DNA of 64,000 bases from Massospora cicadina (GCA_022478985.1 JAKSZP010002686.1:62001-126000); one strand, 5' to 3'. Numbered from the stretch's first letter, positions 11,100-21,855 are shown. The notes: generated from the letters alone by a model not told the origin. Numbers and translations: made by a program.

Positions 11100-11860
11100 G
11101 TTGTCCAACAATTAATAAATGCATCTACTCCATGGGTGCTTGATCCAGCTGCTCTCATGACTCTTCCATTCCCTCTACCACGTGGGACCTCTATGACTCG
11201 GCCAAGCTGCTGGCAGGAAATTTGCCCTGGTTCCAAATCCTACCTTCGCAACTTTGTACACCCAGCTATTCATCACCTACTCCAACTAGTTGAGTTGCAC
11301 AATAAAGAAGTTTCCTGACAACTGGGGCTCATCCAGGCCTTACACTCACACATTGTCAATTTCTACAACGCAGCCTCCTCCTTTGTCCACAACAACCGTG
11401 AGGCCATCATTGATATCTGACGGTTGATCAATGAGGTTCAAGATCAAATTGTGGTATTAGATAGCGGGATCTCTGGCTACCTTTAGGACCAGCTGCGTCA
11501 GAACATCCAACTTCTTGTGGCAACATGGAATCAGTGCCTCCTATAATCCAAGAATCTGGTGCAGGCCTTGCAACAACACTATCTGGAGTTGGCCTCTCAT
11601 AACTACTTCTCCAGGAGTTAAGGTCCTTAAGGGCCTAGGAGGCCTGAAGGCCCCAAAGGGCGTGAAGGACCTAAAGGATCAGAAGGTCCCCGTGGACCTC
11701 AAGGGCCCCCAGGTTCCTCAGTACCAACCCCTGATGGCCCTGAAGACCCATGGCAGAAGGATTTAATAACAGTCTTGGCTGCCCAACATGATCAAATTCG
11801 GAATGTAGCTCTGGGATGAAAACTCTGAGTGGATGGATCCCCACTCAACCCTAGGGTCTC
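11100..11860 (+). pseudogene. gag: gag N-terminal region of element D with coiled-coil-like and collagen-like segments
   Basis: One frame can be followed from about 11136 through 11810 with only nonsense changes (stops near 11316, 11418, 11486, 11542 and others). It encodes FVHPAIHHLLQLVELHNKEV, then a hydrophobic, heptad-like stretch (RLINEVQDQIVVLDSGISGYL, LVQALQQHYLELASHNYF). This passes without a shift into Gly-X-Y triplets (11622-11720), then PDGPEDPWQKDLITVLAAQHDQI. The N-terminal part also matches element C near 22270-22420 (QLG...HIHSKILELYDAASDF). The role is unknown; a trimerising gag arm is one possibility. Confidence 0.65.
11622..11720 (+). repeat. collagen-like Gly-X-Y coding repeat within gag of D
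   Basis: Eleven consecutive triplets in the gag frame. Nine intact ones have Gly first (GPR, GPK, GRE, GPK, GSE, GPR, GPQ, GPP, GSS), one has lost the Gly (RPE from GGC/AGG) and the first contains a stop (GP*). Charged X-Y pairs (KGRE, KGSE) are typical of collagen-like helices. Nucleotide sequence varies between triplets, so this is not a simple microsatellite. Confidence 0.75.
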
Positions 11861-12189
11861 CATTGAAGCACTGTCGGATAAAAATGGACAACTTCAGTGC
11901 CTTCACCTAGCTTACCAATACTTGCATCTCTCAGCTCAAACAAACTTGTTGAGGGTTTGAAACCCATTTGACCACCCTCAAGAGTAAGCTCCACCTTCAG
12001 GGGCCGACATTCAATCCATTAAACGAGCAGGTTGCAAATAAGGCTTCCGTTTCCTCTTTCAACCAAAATTGGGATGATATCCAAGAGGACCTTGAGGGCC
12101 TACAGTGATGGCTAGACCAGCAGGCCCTCAGCAACTATGCAGAAAATGAGATCTCAGAGCCAGCGCCCATCCCTGATGTTAACACCCCT

Positions 12190-12850
12190 CCACTCCTCTT
12201 GTAACTAAATTTAAACCTATTTTTAAAGAAAGGTTCACCACCAGACAGGAAGGCATTTTCTCCTTCCTGTATACTTATGAGAGTTCCATGGAGGAGGCCA
12301 CTGACCAGCAGAAAGTAAAGCATATCCACTTCTGCCTAGATAGCACTTCCTGGGAGATCACAACTCCCCATTTGAAGAAGTGCAACTCCTGGGAACATGC
12401 CCTTACAGAATTAATCCAAGAGTTTGGCAGCAATCAAGACCTGGCCAACCAAAAGCAGGCTTTCATGGGTATCTGACTTAATAAAGGAGAAATCTTCATG
12501 GAGTTTGACAGCCTTTTTTATGCCCAAGCACAACCCTTAGTCACTATAAATCGTATCACCCTGGATGATGTTATTACTGCTGTCATTTCTGCGTTGAAAT
12601 CCTACCCTGAGGTTCAAATGCATATGATTGGGCAGAAGAATGGGTTTACCTGTATCCAGGAGATCAAGGAATCACTTAACGAGATCTTTTTAACAACTCT
12701 ACACTTTAAGGCTACATTTTCAGGCCTATTTAACTATCCTAGAGTCCATGTGGTTAAAAACCGGAAGGATTCTTGACCTCAATGCACTTACTGTAACAAT
12801 TTCAGGCAAAGTGCCAAGAGCTGCTGGAAATGACCTACCAAGTAGGCTGG
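12190..12850 (+). pseudogene. gag: gag capsid and nucleocapsid region of element D
   Basis: The capsid-like part runs from FKPIFKERFTTRQEGIFSF through SSMEEATDQQKVKHIHFCLD and DLANQKQAFMGI to ITLDDVITAVISALKSYPEV. The same order occurs in C (24640-25010) and B (29610-29635 plus 38554-38680). A zinc-knuckle position at 12783-12824 reads CTYCNNFRQSAKSC, where the fourth ligand spacing is right but His is replaced by Gln. A stop at 12475 and a change of frame near 12780 break it. Confidence 0.75.
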
Positions 12851-13084
12851 AAAAGGGCCATCAGCATGAAGACGAGGCGCTTCATGCTTGACATCCTTAC
12901 TCATCCTTAAGAATTTTCCATAACCTTGAACGAACCTGAAGCTATCATACCTGGAGAAGAAGTTTTGGCATTCAATGATAATAAAGAAGTTGATAATGCT
13001 TACCCTTCTTCTTATGACTCTCCCACGTTCCTCACACTACTGCCCCAGTTCAGAGTCTGGTTACTCATGTCACAGTTCGTGTTA

Positions 13085-13440
13085 ATAAAATTCCAGTCCT
13101 TGCCATAGTTGACAATGGCTCCCCTGTGGATGTCACATCATCCAAGTTAATGAAGCATGTCAAGATCACTCCAAATTTGCCACACTATATGAAGTATGGA
13201 ACGGCTGGGCCACAATGCACCCGATCTATAGGGGCTTATTTCTCTCAACAGGTACAGTTTGGAAAGCTTGCTGTAAACACCCCCGCTGTCACGCTAGATA
13301 ACACAAGCTATGACCTGCTCCTTGGGACTCAGTTCCTTTGAGACTATTCAGCAGTACTCCATTATGATGGCAGCTTTCTATCCCTACTAGGGCATTGGGT
13401 CCCTCTAACCTTCAAAACCTCTCATGATTCTAAGACTGAG
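13085..13440 (+). pseudogene. aspartic protease of element D, active site D-N-G
   Basis: IVDNGSPVDVTSSKLMKHVKI is the retropepsin active-site region, with the second motif SYDLLLGTQFL at about 13306-13338. The triplet is D-N-G (GAC AAT GGC at 13111-13119), where Ser or Thr is expected in the middle. The segment stays open for 71 codons (13126-13338) before a stop. It lies after the zinc knuckle, as in other gypsy elements. Confidence 0.8.
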
Positions 13441-13702
13441 GATAAAGCCTAAGCCTGTTTACTGGAGAGTGATTGCCACATTGATTGTCTCAAATATCAC
13501 ATTAGAGTCTTCTGAGTCTGATTGCCCCTCCTGCTGTTGATCGGCAAGAATGCATGCTTATCTACTTATTTAGGTGACTACAATACCTATAAAGTCCCAA
13601 GTCATCGCTGACACCAAGGTCCATGTCAACGTCCCTTGGGATACCTATTAAAATCCAAGGCCTAGACAACCCATCCACAAAAGAGGTTCTAACCTTCCCA
13701 AG

Positions 13703-14530
13703 TGTTAAAACCTGGGCGCTTGGATGGTTGCTCTCTTCTGGACCTAGATTTCAACTTCACAGATTCGTGGATACTTGCGTTGATTTGATTGAATTTGATT
13801 AACTGGGGCAATATTAGTATAAAGACTATTACTAAAGTTGAATGCCCAAAAGCCACGTTGAGTGTATTGTCCAACGCAGACAGGTACTTCTTCATCTTGA
13901 AGATTTTATTGTACTGGTAGGGAACACTTTCCCTATTTCCTTCTCGCAGAGCCAAGCGGATACTTTGATAAAAACAATTTAAGAATATCTGATCCTTGCC
14001 CTCTTCTCTTAAGAGTAATGTTAAATAACTAACGTTAAAACAACTAAGTTATTATCAAGTTTTAATATGTTTTATTAGGGAATAATTGGAGATTTTTATA
14101 GTTAAAATTGGCACACAACTTTTCAGCTGTCAGCTGGGAATTATTTGCGCTCCTATGCAGGTTTGACCCTCAAGTGTTAGGCACCAAAAACTCGTTGGGT
14201 ACCATTGACTTGAGTTTATTAGGCAGCGTGACCCTTGGCTGTTCAACAACCAAACAATTAGTATTAGGGACTCGAAACCAAAGTGTTTTGTCCAGTGACA
14301 ATCCTACTCTCTACCTCCAGCATTAGAACGCTTTATTATTTTCTAACGACTCCTCATTTGTTCTGCTCTGAATGATTCCCAACAATTCGACTATCAGGTG
14401 TTGTTTCGTCATCAAATTCGTATTTAAGATCATTGGGGAAGATCCCCGATGATAATCTCATCCATTGGCGACTGTTACTGATACTTTACAATTGTAACTT
14501 TTCCTTAATTTATTAATCAGTTAATAGGTC
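13703..14530. repeat. probable solo LTR or non-coding insertion in the linker of D
   Basis: The linker coding (IPWDTY-type sequence near 13630-13700) stops at ...CTTCCCAAG. A non-coding AT-rich block starts TGTTAAAACCTGGG at 13703. Linker-RT coding resumes at about 14536 (SSQIPTLGILDPDYARSIL). About 830 bp is a plausible LTR size, but I found no clear TSD, so the right boundary and orientation are uncertain. Confidence 0.45.
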
Positions 14531-14535
14531 GGGCT

Positions 14536-15600
14536 ATGTGGTCATCTCAAATTCCAACACTGGGGATCCTAGATCCAGATTATGCCAGATCCATATTAAC
14601 TTTGTTGGACAACCTTACTGACAAACCCAAAATAGTAGGTCCAAACAGTCCCACCACCTATGTCTGCCTTCTACTGGTGGAGGCTATTGCTGATGTCCAA
14701 AGTTTTGGGGACGTAAGCCATTTTGGTTTGAATATACCTCCATCAGTCAGCCTAGTCAACATTAGTATTGGAAAGGACCTCTCAGATGACCAACAACATA
14801 AGGGTCAAGAGTTGTTGGAGGAGTATTTAGACCTATTTACATCCTTGACCTACAAATTCAGAAGAATTAATGGAGCCCTACATCATGTGGAAACTGGGGA
14901 CACTCCCCCTTCTAGTCTCAACCTTACCAAAAAAGCATGGTTGAAGAGGCTCAGGTGACAGTGGAACTCAAACAACTATTTGACGCCAGACTCATGGTAC
15001 TTTCATGCAGCCCTTGGGCCTCCCCTCTTCTGCTGGTTTGGAAGAAGGATGGCAGCCACTGGGTGGTGATGGACTACCGATGACTCAATTCCATCACATG
15101 AAGGACAGTTATCCTCGCCCCAAATTGATGATTCCCTCCGTCTGCTTGTCAGATCTCAGTACTTTTCTGCCATGGACCTTGCCAGCGGATATTGGCAAGT
15201 TGAGCTCGCCCCTGAAGATCGAGCCAAGTGCACTCTTATAGCCAATGAAGGACTATTAAAGCCCACAAGGATGCCCCAGGGCCTTTGTAACGTCCCAGAA
15301 ATTTTCCAATGTGCCAAGGACGGGATTTTTGGGGACATGAAGCTATTATGCATCCTCGTCTACCTAGATGACATTGCTGTTTTCTCATGAACCTTTAATG
15401 GACACAAGGACATCTCAGGGAACTCCTCAATCGGCTCCAAAAGGCTTCTATAAATCTTAAACCTTTGAATTTCTCCTTCTTCCAATCAGAAATGGAGTTT
15501 CTGGGACACAAAGTTATAAGGATGGCATCCAGCCTATACTGGAAAAAGTCGACGCCATAGAGAGAATTTCCCGCACCCAAAAATAAAGGGATATCCAGGT
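14536..15600 (+). pseudogene. linker and reverse transcriptase of element D
   Basis: A 140-codon open stretch (14536-14958) covers the linker, with SDDQQHKGQELLEEYLDLFTSL, the helix that precedes the RT. The RT itself has LLLVWKKDG-like residues near 15030, AMDLASGYWQVELAPEDRAKC at 15170-15230 and MPQGLCN near 15270. The YLDD motif is intact at 15361-15372, followed by IAVFS. A TGA at 15388 and a frameshift near 15420 break it before the thumb (EFLGHKV near 15495). Confidence 0.87.
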
Positions 15601-15699
15601 ATTCCTAAGCATGGTGTGCTATTATCATCAGTCTATCTCCCGGCTTGCCAACCTAGCCAAGCTGCTATTCTACCTTCTGCAGAAGAATGTTCCCTTTTA

Positions 15700-16140
15700 A
15701 TGGCAGCCTGAACAATAACAGGCTTTTATTGCTTTGAGAACTTCTCTATGTATTAAACCCATTCTAGTCCACCCATGTTTCGACTAACCCTTCTTGTTGT
15801 TTAAAGATGCAAATGATGTTGATGTCAGGACTATATAGCCCAACACAATGAAAACCAAGTCAACCATTCCATTGCATTTTTTAGTAAGACACTGAGTAAA
15901 GCTGAATGAAACTATAGCGTTACTGAGAGGGAGTGCCTGTCTGTCTTGTTAGCCATCAAACATTTTTGCCTTATTTCTATTTTACTAATTTTACCATTGT
16001 TACAGACCACTCCTCGCTCTGGTGGCTCCAGTAAATAAAGAACCCAGATGGACAATTAGCCAGGTGGGCCTTATGACTACAGAGCTATGAGTTCACCAAT
16101 GTCCATCATGCAGGCGCAATTTACCAAAAGGTCAATGGCT
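15700..16140 (+). pseudogene. RNase H of element D
   Basis: VNHSIAFFSKTLSKAE and NYSVTERECLSVLLAIKHF (about 15860-15965) are characteristic of gypsy RNase H. The expected FTDAS-type first motif near 15800 is degraded to KDANDVD. It is continuous with the RT upstream and ends before the integrase. Confidence 0.7.
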
Positions 16141-16199
16141 TCTACAGGATGCTGGTGCTAGAAGCTTTGACCCCCAAGGAGGACCAACTGTATGATCTA

Positions 16200-17380
16200 A
16201 TAGGTCAACTTGAGCAATGGGAGTTGGAAACTCCAGAGGTCCAAGTTGAACTTTGAAGGATGACTTGAGACACTCAAATTAAGAATGGGCTGCTCTACAA
16301 GAAGGTCAATAAGAAATGACGCCCTTATGTCCGCCCCTCTTCCTGAACTAAAGTTATTCTAGAGGGCCATTCTTCTGTTGGACATGGGGCAGTTAAGAAG
16401 ATTCACGAGTGGCTGAAGTCACAATGTTACTGGGACCAAATGGTGGAAACCATCCAAAAAGTCTTGGAGGCATGTATGACTTGCTGATCCCAAGAACGAG
16501 CCAATCCTTGATTTCAACACTCAGTCATCGCCCTGACAGGGCCCTTCAACATCGTTAGCATTGAAGTGGTAGGCCCTCTTCCCACTGGGTTGCATGGACA
16601 TAAGTATATTATCCTAGCCGTGGACCACTTAACCAAGTGTGTTGAAGCGATTTTGGTCCCAGCTGCCGCTGCCAAAGCTACAGCTCTCTTCTTTGTTCAA
16701 TCTGTTTTCACCCAGAATGGGTGCCAACAAACTTTACTTTCAAAGTATGGGTTGAATTTCACTTGACAGGTAGTACAAGAACTTACCTCAGTATTCAACA
16801 CTACCCAGAGTCTCGCTGCCCCTTACCACCCATCAACTAATGGGGTGGTAGAACGTGCTAATGGAACTCTTATCTCCATTTTAGAAAAGATGGCCTTGGA
16901 TCCTAGTCATTGGAACCACTACCTGCCCAGTGCTTTGCTTTCCTACAGGATAAGCTACCACTGATTCATCAAGATGTCCCCATTTGAAGCCCTATATGGG
17001 CGTGCACCTCAGCTACCAAGCAAAGTCCAGCCATTGCTCAGGACCTCCAACCTGAGAACTCTGAATTAACTATTAGGGCCTTGGCCAATGAAATTGTCTG
17101 TCTTCAAGCCCTAGCCACACAAGGCATCATCACCACTATAGGAAGAGAGACATCCCAATTTAATATCGGCTGACCATCCTTACTAACTTTCTAATTAGGT
17201 GACCTTGTTCTCTTCCATCACCATTGACCTGGAGGCTGACAGAATAAGCTAGACGTTCTTTGGTCTGGACTTATAAGGTCATTCATATGGTGAAGTCAGA
17301 GTACTCCATTGCTAATGTCAACCAGGGGACCATGTTTAATAGGGTGCATGGCTGGTTTCTTTGGCCCTATACACCCCTAT
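16200..17380 (+). pseudogene. integrase of element D with two catalytic positions changed
   Basis: The HHCC domain is visible (GHSSVGHGAVKKIHEWL, then EACMTC). In the core, the first catalytic Asp is Glu (IEVVGPLP, GAA at 16563-16565) and the second is Lys (LLSKYGLNFT, AAG at 16743-16745, where LLSDNG is usual). The Glu is kept in NGVVERANGTLISIL. The C-terminal tail has KSEYSIANVNQGTMFNRVHGW. The downstream polypurine tract lies just before the 3' LTR. Confidence 0.85.
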
Positions 17381-17402
17381 GACAGGATCATGAGGGGGGC
17401 GT

Positions 17403-17867
17403 TGTCAGAATCTGAGATGAAAAAAATTCCACACTTCTGAATTGAGCTGCAGCAAATCAACTATCAATCCTATTTGTTGAAGCCTTATCTTACTTATCCC
17501 AAACTCAGTCAGGAATCCACCTGTGGTTGAGGATAAATGGAAAAACTTCATAAGTCTCATCCCCAATTCCTGAGTCATGTGAGGGAGAGTTTTCACCAAT
17601 CCAGTCATGGGGGAAGCATTATACAATGAGGGTTCCAAACAGGCAGTCAATTTGAAAGCCATGAAAGATCCTGAATAGATGGGGCCACAAAGATCCTTGA
17701 GGCACTGTGTCCTCACGCACCCTATAGGTATTGAAACATTTTAATCTAATAATTTATTTGGTATTCTATCCATTCTTCCATTTCCTTTTCAACCCATTTT
17801 TGCAAATTTTCAGCTTTGAGCCCACCTTCAGACCTCAGCAATAGTCTAAAAAACTATAACAATGACA
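17403..17867 (+). repeat. 3' LTR of element D
   Basis: 465 bp, partner of 10381-10849, preceded by a purine tract (ATGAGGGGGGCG). It starts TGTCAG and ends CAATGACA, followed by the TSD GCAAC. The differences from the 5' LTR include both transitions and transversions. Confidence 0.9.
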
Positions 17868-18104
17868 GCAACCATCACCAAACAATAGAATGCTTTAAAA
17901 ATATTTGAGGTGGGTTGACTTTGAAGCAAATATACCACACCGAGAATTTTTTTAGCCAATACAGGTTTCAAACTCAAAACCTGCACTAGGGTGAAAGCAG
18001 TTTTACCTGCCAGGCTAACCACACTTTACAATAGAATGCTTTAACAATTTTCAAAATTTAAATGTTTTGCAAGATGGATATCATAATCAACAAAGTTTCC
18101 AACA
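17868..18104 (-). repeat. solo LTR inside the satellite, right part
   Basis: Continuation of the LTR that begins at 9693, separated from it by D. It ends GTTTCCAACA, next to CTCTG, which pairs with CTGTG at 9688-9692. SINE1 lies inside this part. Confidence 0.6.
17882..18044 (-). mobile_element. SINE1, tRNA-derived, with 17-bp TSD
   Basis: ACAATAGAATGCTTTAA occurs at 17882-17898 and 18028-18044, flanking about 129 bp. On the minus strand the insert starts with a tRNA-like head: a box A-like GTGGTTAGCCTGGCAGG, then CTGCTTTCACC (glutamate-tRNA-like anticodon region), then a box B-like GGTTTTGAGTTTGAAACC. The other end reads CCACCTCAAATAT next to the TSD, a tail shared with SINE2 at 37939-38224. 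Confidence 0.8.
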
Positions 18105-18712
18105 CTCTGCATGCTCTGTTTTCATGAAATATTAGTTTTAATTAATGCCAGATTCTGGCTTTTACACTAAGGATTCTAGTTTTCATACAATACACAGGGA
18201 AAAAATAATTTGTCTGTTTCATGAGATGTTTCAACTGTTTCTATGTAATTTGGCATCATCAATTTTAATATGAAGTCAATTTTCCTGTGCATACTCTAGT
18301 TTTCATGAAGTATGAGTTTTAATTACTGGTTCAGATTTTGGTTTTTACGTTGAATGTTCTAGTTTTCATATGATATTATTCTCATACATTACACAGAACA
18401 AGATTTTTGTTTATCTGTTGCATGATATTTTTCAACTGTTCTATGTTTTTTGGTATTGCAGATTTCAAATATGCAATAAGTTATCCTGTGCATTCTCTAG
18501 TTTTAATGAATATGAGCTTTAAATATTTTTGCAGATTTTGGTTTTATGCTGAATGTTCTATAATCATACAATATACAGGGGAAAGTTTTGTCTGTTGCAT
18601 GAGATTTTTCTAAGCTTCTATGTATTTTGGCATTTTAAATTACAAATATGAAGTCAGTTTTAGGACATTCTCTAGTTTTCATGAAATATGAGTTTAAATT
18701 ACTGTTGCATAT
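18105..18712 (+). repeat. satellite array, forward orientation, first block
   Basis: About three diverged copies of a unit of roughly 184 bp. Recurrent landmarks are CATGCTCTAGTTTTCATG, ATATGAGTTTTAATTACTG, TTGGTTTTTATGCTGAATG, ACAATACACAGGGAA, TGTTGCATGAGATTTTTC, TATTTTGGCAT and GAAGTCAGTTTTCCTGTG. The short open frames in it are chance products of the repeat. Confidence 0.85.
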
Positions 18713-19368
18713 TGTAATGGTCATAAAAGTCCCAGTTTCTTATTAACATCTTACTTTAGGCTCAACACAATCAATGCCATATGTCCAATATGAGCTAGAC
18801 TCTTGAGGTAGGTGTTAGTGCCTCATGCAACTAACCCTCTGAACTCAGATTTAGGTAATTCAAAGCAAGACAAAGACAAAGCAGGTAAGCAAGGTTTCAC
18901 CCCGGAATCAATCTTATTTTATTATCGTTGAATAGAAAGTTGTGAACAAAAAGGATCCCAATAATCTGATGCCACAAACACAACAAAGGAAAAGAAAGAG
19001 TAATTGGGGTTGTCAGACCCCAAAAACCCAAGTTTTTGTTAACGTGACAAAAACTTGGGTTGCGGATCACCAGGTAAGACAAGGTCAGGGCGGGTCAAGG
19101 CCACCAAAAACCCATGCAAGTGTGGGAATCAAGAGAGAATTCCAAATGAAGTTTGGAATTGTGCAGGCTCAACTTTAAAGGTCGCCCTTCTAGGGCCCAG
19201 CCCAAACCATTTATTAGGCTTTCAAGAGCTTAATCAATAAATTTCAAGTGAGACACAACCCAACGCCCAAACCCAACAAACACCAAATTTTTTAAAAGGA
19301 ATCAACTTTGATTTAGAAAATATGAACCCAAGCCTGAATGTAACAATAAATCAAAACCAATAGTTACA
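18713..19368. repeat. solo LTR in the satellite (656 bp)
   Basis: The satellite phrase ACTGTTGCA-GATTTTG is split. The left side ends CATAT (18708-18712), the insert runs from TGTAATGG to AGTTACA, and the right side starts CAGAT (19369-19373), a one-mismatch 5-bp TSD. TG...CA ends and a size of 656 bp fit an LTR. There is no coding content. It contains two strong inverted repeats. Confidence 0.65.
19025..19061. other. perfect 15-bp hairpin in solo LTR
   Basis: AACCCAAGTTTTTGT (19025-19039) and its exact complement ACAAAAACTTGGGTT (19047-19061) enclose a 7-base loop. About 75 bases on, a second hairpin has AATTCCAAA (19138-19146) and TTTGGAATT (19152-19160) around TGAAG. Perfect arms in otherwise decayed sequence are notable. 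No U-tract makes it a bacterial-type terminator, and none would be expected here. Confidence 0.8.
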
Positions 19369-20949
19369 CAGATTTTGTTTTTTATGCTGAATTTTCTAGT
19401 TCTCATACAATACAAAGGGTTTTTTTTGTCCTTTGCATGAGTATTTTTACCTGTTTCTATGTATTTTGGCATCATTGATTTTATGTATGTTGTCAGTTTT
19501 CCTGTGCATGCTCTACTATACATGTATTATGAGTTTTATTAACTGGTGCATATTTTGGTTTTTATGCTAGATGTTCAAGTTTACACACAATATTACTTTC
19601 ATACAATACACAAATTTTTTGTCTGTTGCAAATTTTAACTGTTTCTAGTAATTTGTCATTGTCAATTCAAATATGAAGTCAGTTCTTCTGTACATGCTCT
19701 AGTTTACATGTAATATGTGTTTTAATTACTGTTTCAGATTTTGGTTTTTATGCTGAAAGTTCTAGTTTTCATACAATACATAAGGAAACAAAAATATGTC
19801 TGTTGCATGACATTTTTCAACTGTTTCAATTTAATCTGGCATTTTCATTTAGAATATGAAGAAAGTTTTACTGTGCATGCTCTAGTATCATGCAATATGA
19901 GTTTAAATTATAGTTGCAGTTTTGGTTTTTATGCTGAATTGACTAGTTTTGATATAAACATTATTAATTTACACAGGGAAACAAAGAATTTTATGTTACA
20001 TAAAAAAATTACAGTTCGAAGGTATTTTGGCATTGTTGATTTCAAATATAAAGTCAGTTTTTCTGTGCATGCTCTAGTTTTCATGCAATATGATTTTTAA
20101 TTACTGTTTCAAATTTTGGTTACTTCACTGAATGTTCATGTTTTCATACAATATACAGGGGAACGATTTTTGTCTGTTGCATGAATATTCAACTGTTTCT
20201 ATGTATTTTGGCATCGTCAATTCCAACTATGAAGTCATTTTTCCTGTGCACGATCTAGTTTTCACGCAGTATAATTTTTTGCTTTAATGTTGCAATTTTT
20301 GGTTTTTATGCCAAATTTTCTTTTTCATAAAAATTATTTTACATACAATACAAAAGTGAACAAAAATATTTGTCTGTCGCATATGCATTTTCAACTGTAT
20401 CTATGTTTTTATCATCATTAATTTCAAATATGAAGTCAGAAATTTGTGCATGCTCTAATTTTCATGCGATATGAGTTTGAATTACTGTTGCAGCTTTAAG
20501 TTTTTACACTAAATGTTTTAGTTTTCAACAAAAATATCTTTTTACTATATAAGGGATCAGAGAAAATTTCTATGTTGCCTAAAATTTATAACTGTTTCTA
20601 TGTATTTTGGCTTCATCAATTTCAAATATGATGTCAGTTTTCCTGTGCATGCTCTAGTTTCATGCAATATGAGTTTTAATTACTGTTAAAGATTTTGTTT
20701 TTTACACTGATTTACTAGTTGTCATGCAATATAAGTTTTTGTTACACAGGGGACAAAAAATTGTATATTGCATGAGATTTTCAACTGTTTTTATGTCTTT
20801 TGACATCATTTATTTTCAAATAAAAACCGTTTTCTATGCATAACTAAGTTTTTCATGCAATATGAGCTTTAATTACTTTTGCAGATTTTGATTTTTACAC
20901 TGAATGTTCTAGTTTTTAAACAATACACAGGGAACAAAAGATTTTGCTG
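19369..20949 (+). repeat. satellite array, forward orientation, second block
   Basis: About eight diverged head-to-tail units with the landmarks described for the first block, for instance GCATGCTCTAG near 19504, 19697, 19876, 20067, 20450 and 20648. Spacing between these is close to 180-195 bp, sometimes doubled where one landmark has decayed. There is no coding role. Confidence 0.88.
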
Positions 20950-21264
20950 TGTAATTAAACTCATATTGCATATGAATAGAGCATGCACAGGTAAACTGAC
21001 TTTATATTTGGAATTGTTGATGCTAAAATACATAGAAACAATTGTTAAATCTCATAAATCAGACAAACATTTTTTGTTTCCCTGTGTATTGTATGAAAAC
21101 AGGAACATTCAGCAAAAACCCAAAAATCTGAACCAGTAATAGAAGCTCGTATTACATAAAAACTAGAGCATGCACAGGAAATTATCTTTATGTTTGAAAT
21201 TGATGAAGCCTAAAAAATTATAGAAACAGTCAAAAAATCTTATGCAGCATACATTTTTTTGTTC
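20950..21264 (-). repeat. satellite array, inverted orientation
   Basis: From about 20950 the same unit reads on the opposite strand: TAATTAAACTCATATTGCAT, GAGCATGCACAGG, CTGACTTTATATTTGG, TACATAGAAACA, then TTTCCCTGTGTATTGTATGAAAAC. The switch occurs within a unit. The inverted array is cut by element C at 21265 and continues at 45380. Confidence 0.85.
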
Positions 21265-21855
21265 TTTTGGGAATCATGAGAATTGAACGAACATGATCAG
21301 GATTTGAATATGGCCCAAAACACAATTCAATTGAAGAAGATCATTATATAATGAGTATTAAAACTGGCTCAAAAGAACTAACTCCCAAAAGAGCAAAAGG
21401 AAACTCAAACCCTGGAAGAATACTCTGATCAAACTAAAAAGGCACCAACTCAGTTGGTGAAGATCTTGACACTTGGGGGTACACAGAATCTGCAGCCCTG
21501 GTAAAAGAGAGTCAATCTTAAAGAAAGCCTACGCATCCCACTAAATCGTCAAAGATTTCTCCTATTTGTCTAGTTTCTGACTATCACTCCAATCTCCCCC
21601 TAGACGATCCCAAGTATCTCAGAGGCCTATAAATATCACCAAATTTTGACCACTAAAGAGACCCTCAGTTTTTATAGTCATTTTACTAGTAATTATTTTT
21701 CTGCTCCATTAGCAGAGATTGCCTCCATGAAGTACTTCCTCTGAGAGATATTTTCCTTAGGGAACAATTTCCCTAAGAGAATCCACTAGATTTGCATTTG
21801 ACTATAATCAAACAGCCTTCAGAGGCCCTACCCTTCATAAAAAAGAATTCCAACA
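21265..21855 (+). repeat. 5' LTR of element C
   Basis: 591 bp. Its beginning, TTGGGAATCATGA, and its end, GAATTCCAACA, match the 3' copy (44790-45379: TGTTGGGAATCATGA ... GACTTCCAGTA). A TATA-like CCTATAAATATCACC lies near 21627. Roughly a quarter of aligned bases differ, with several small gaps, so this is an old pair. Confidence 0.85.

Larger units (their letters stand above)
10381..17867 (+). mobile_element. Ty3/gypsy retrotransposon D, group II, full length but dead
   Basis: It has a pair of related LTRs (10381-10849 and 17403-17867) and a perfect 5-bp TSD, GCAAC (10376-10380 and 17868-17872). A putative PBS lies after the 5' LTR and a polypurine tract (TGAGGGGGG, near 17390) before the 3' LTR. 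The interior has gag, protease, RT, RNase H and integrase in gypsy order. It interrupts an older solo LTR and has itself received an insertion at about 13703-14530. Confidence 0.93.

Noticed and set aside
19301..19525. 73-codon minus-strand frame at the edge of the solo LTR and satellite
   Set aside because: It spans the LTR-satellite junction, so it cannot be an ancestral gene.
18105..21264. CRISPR array
   Set aside because: The repeats are about 184 bp, head to tail without unique spacers, diverged, and in eukaryotic repeat DNA.
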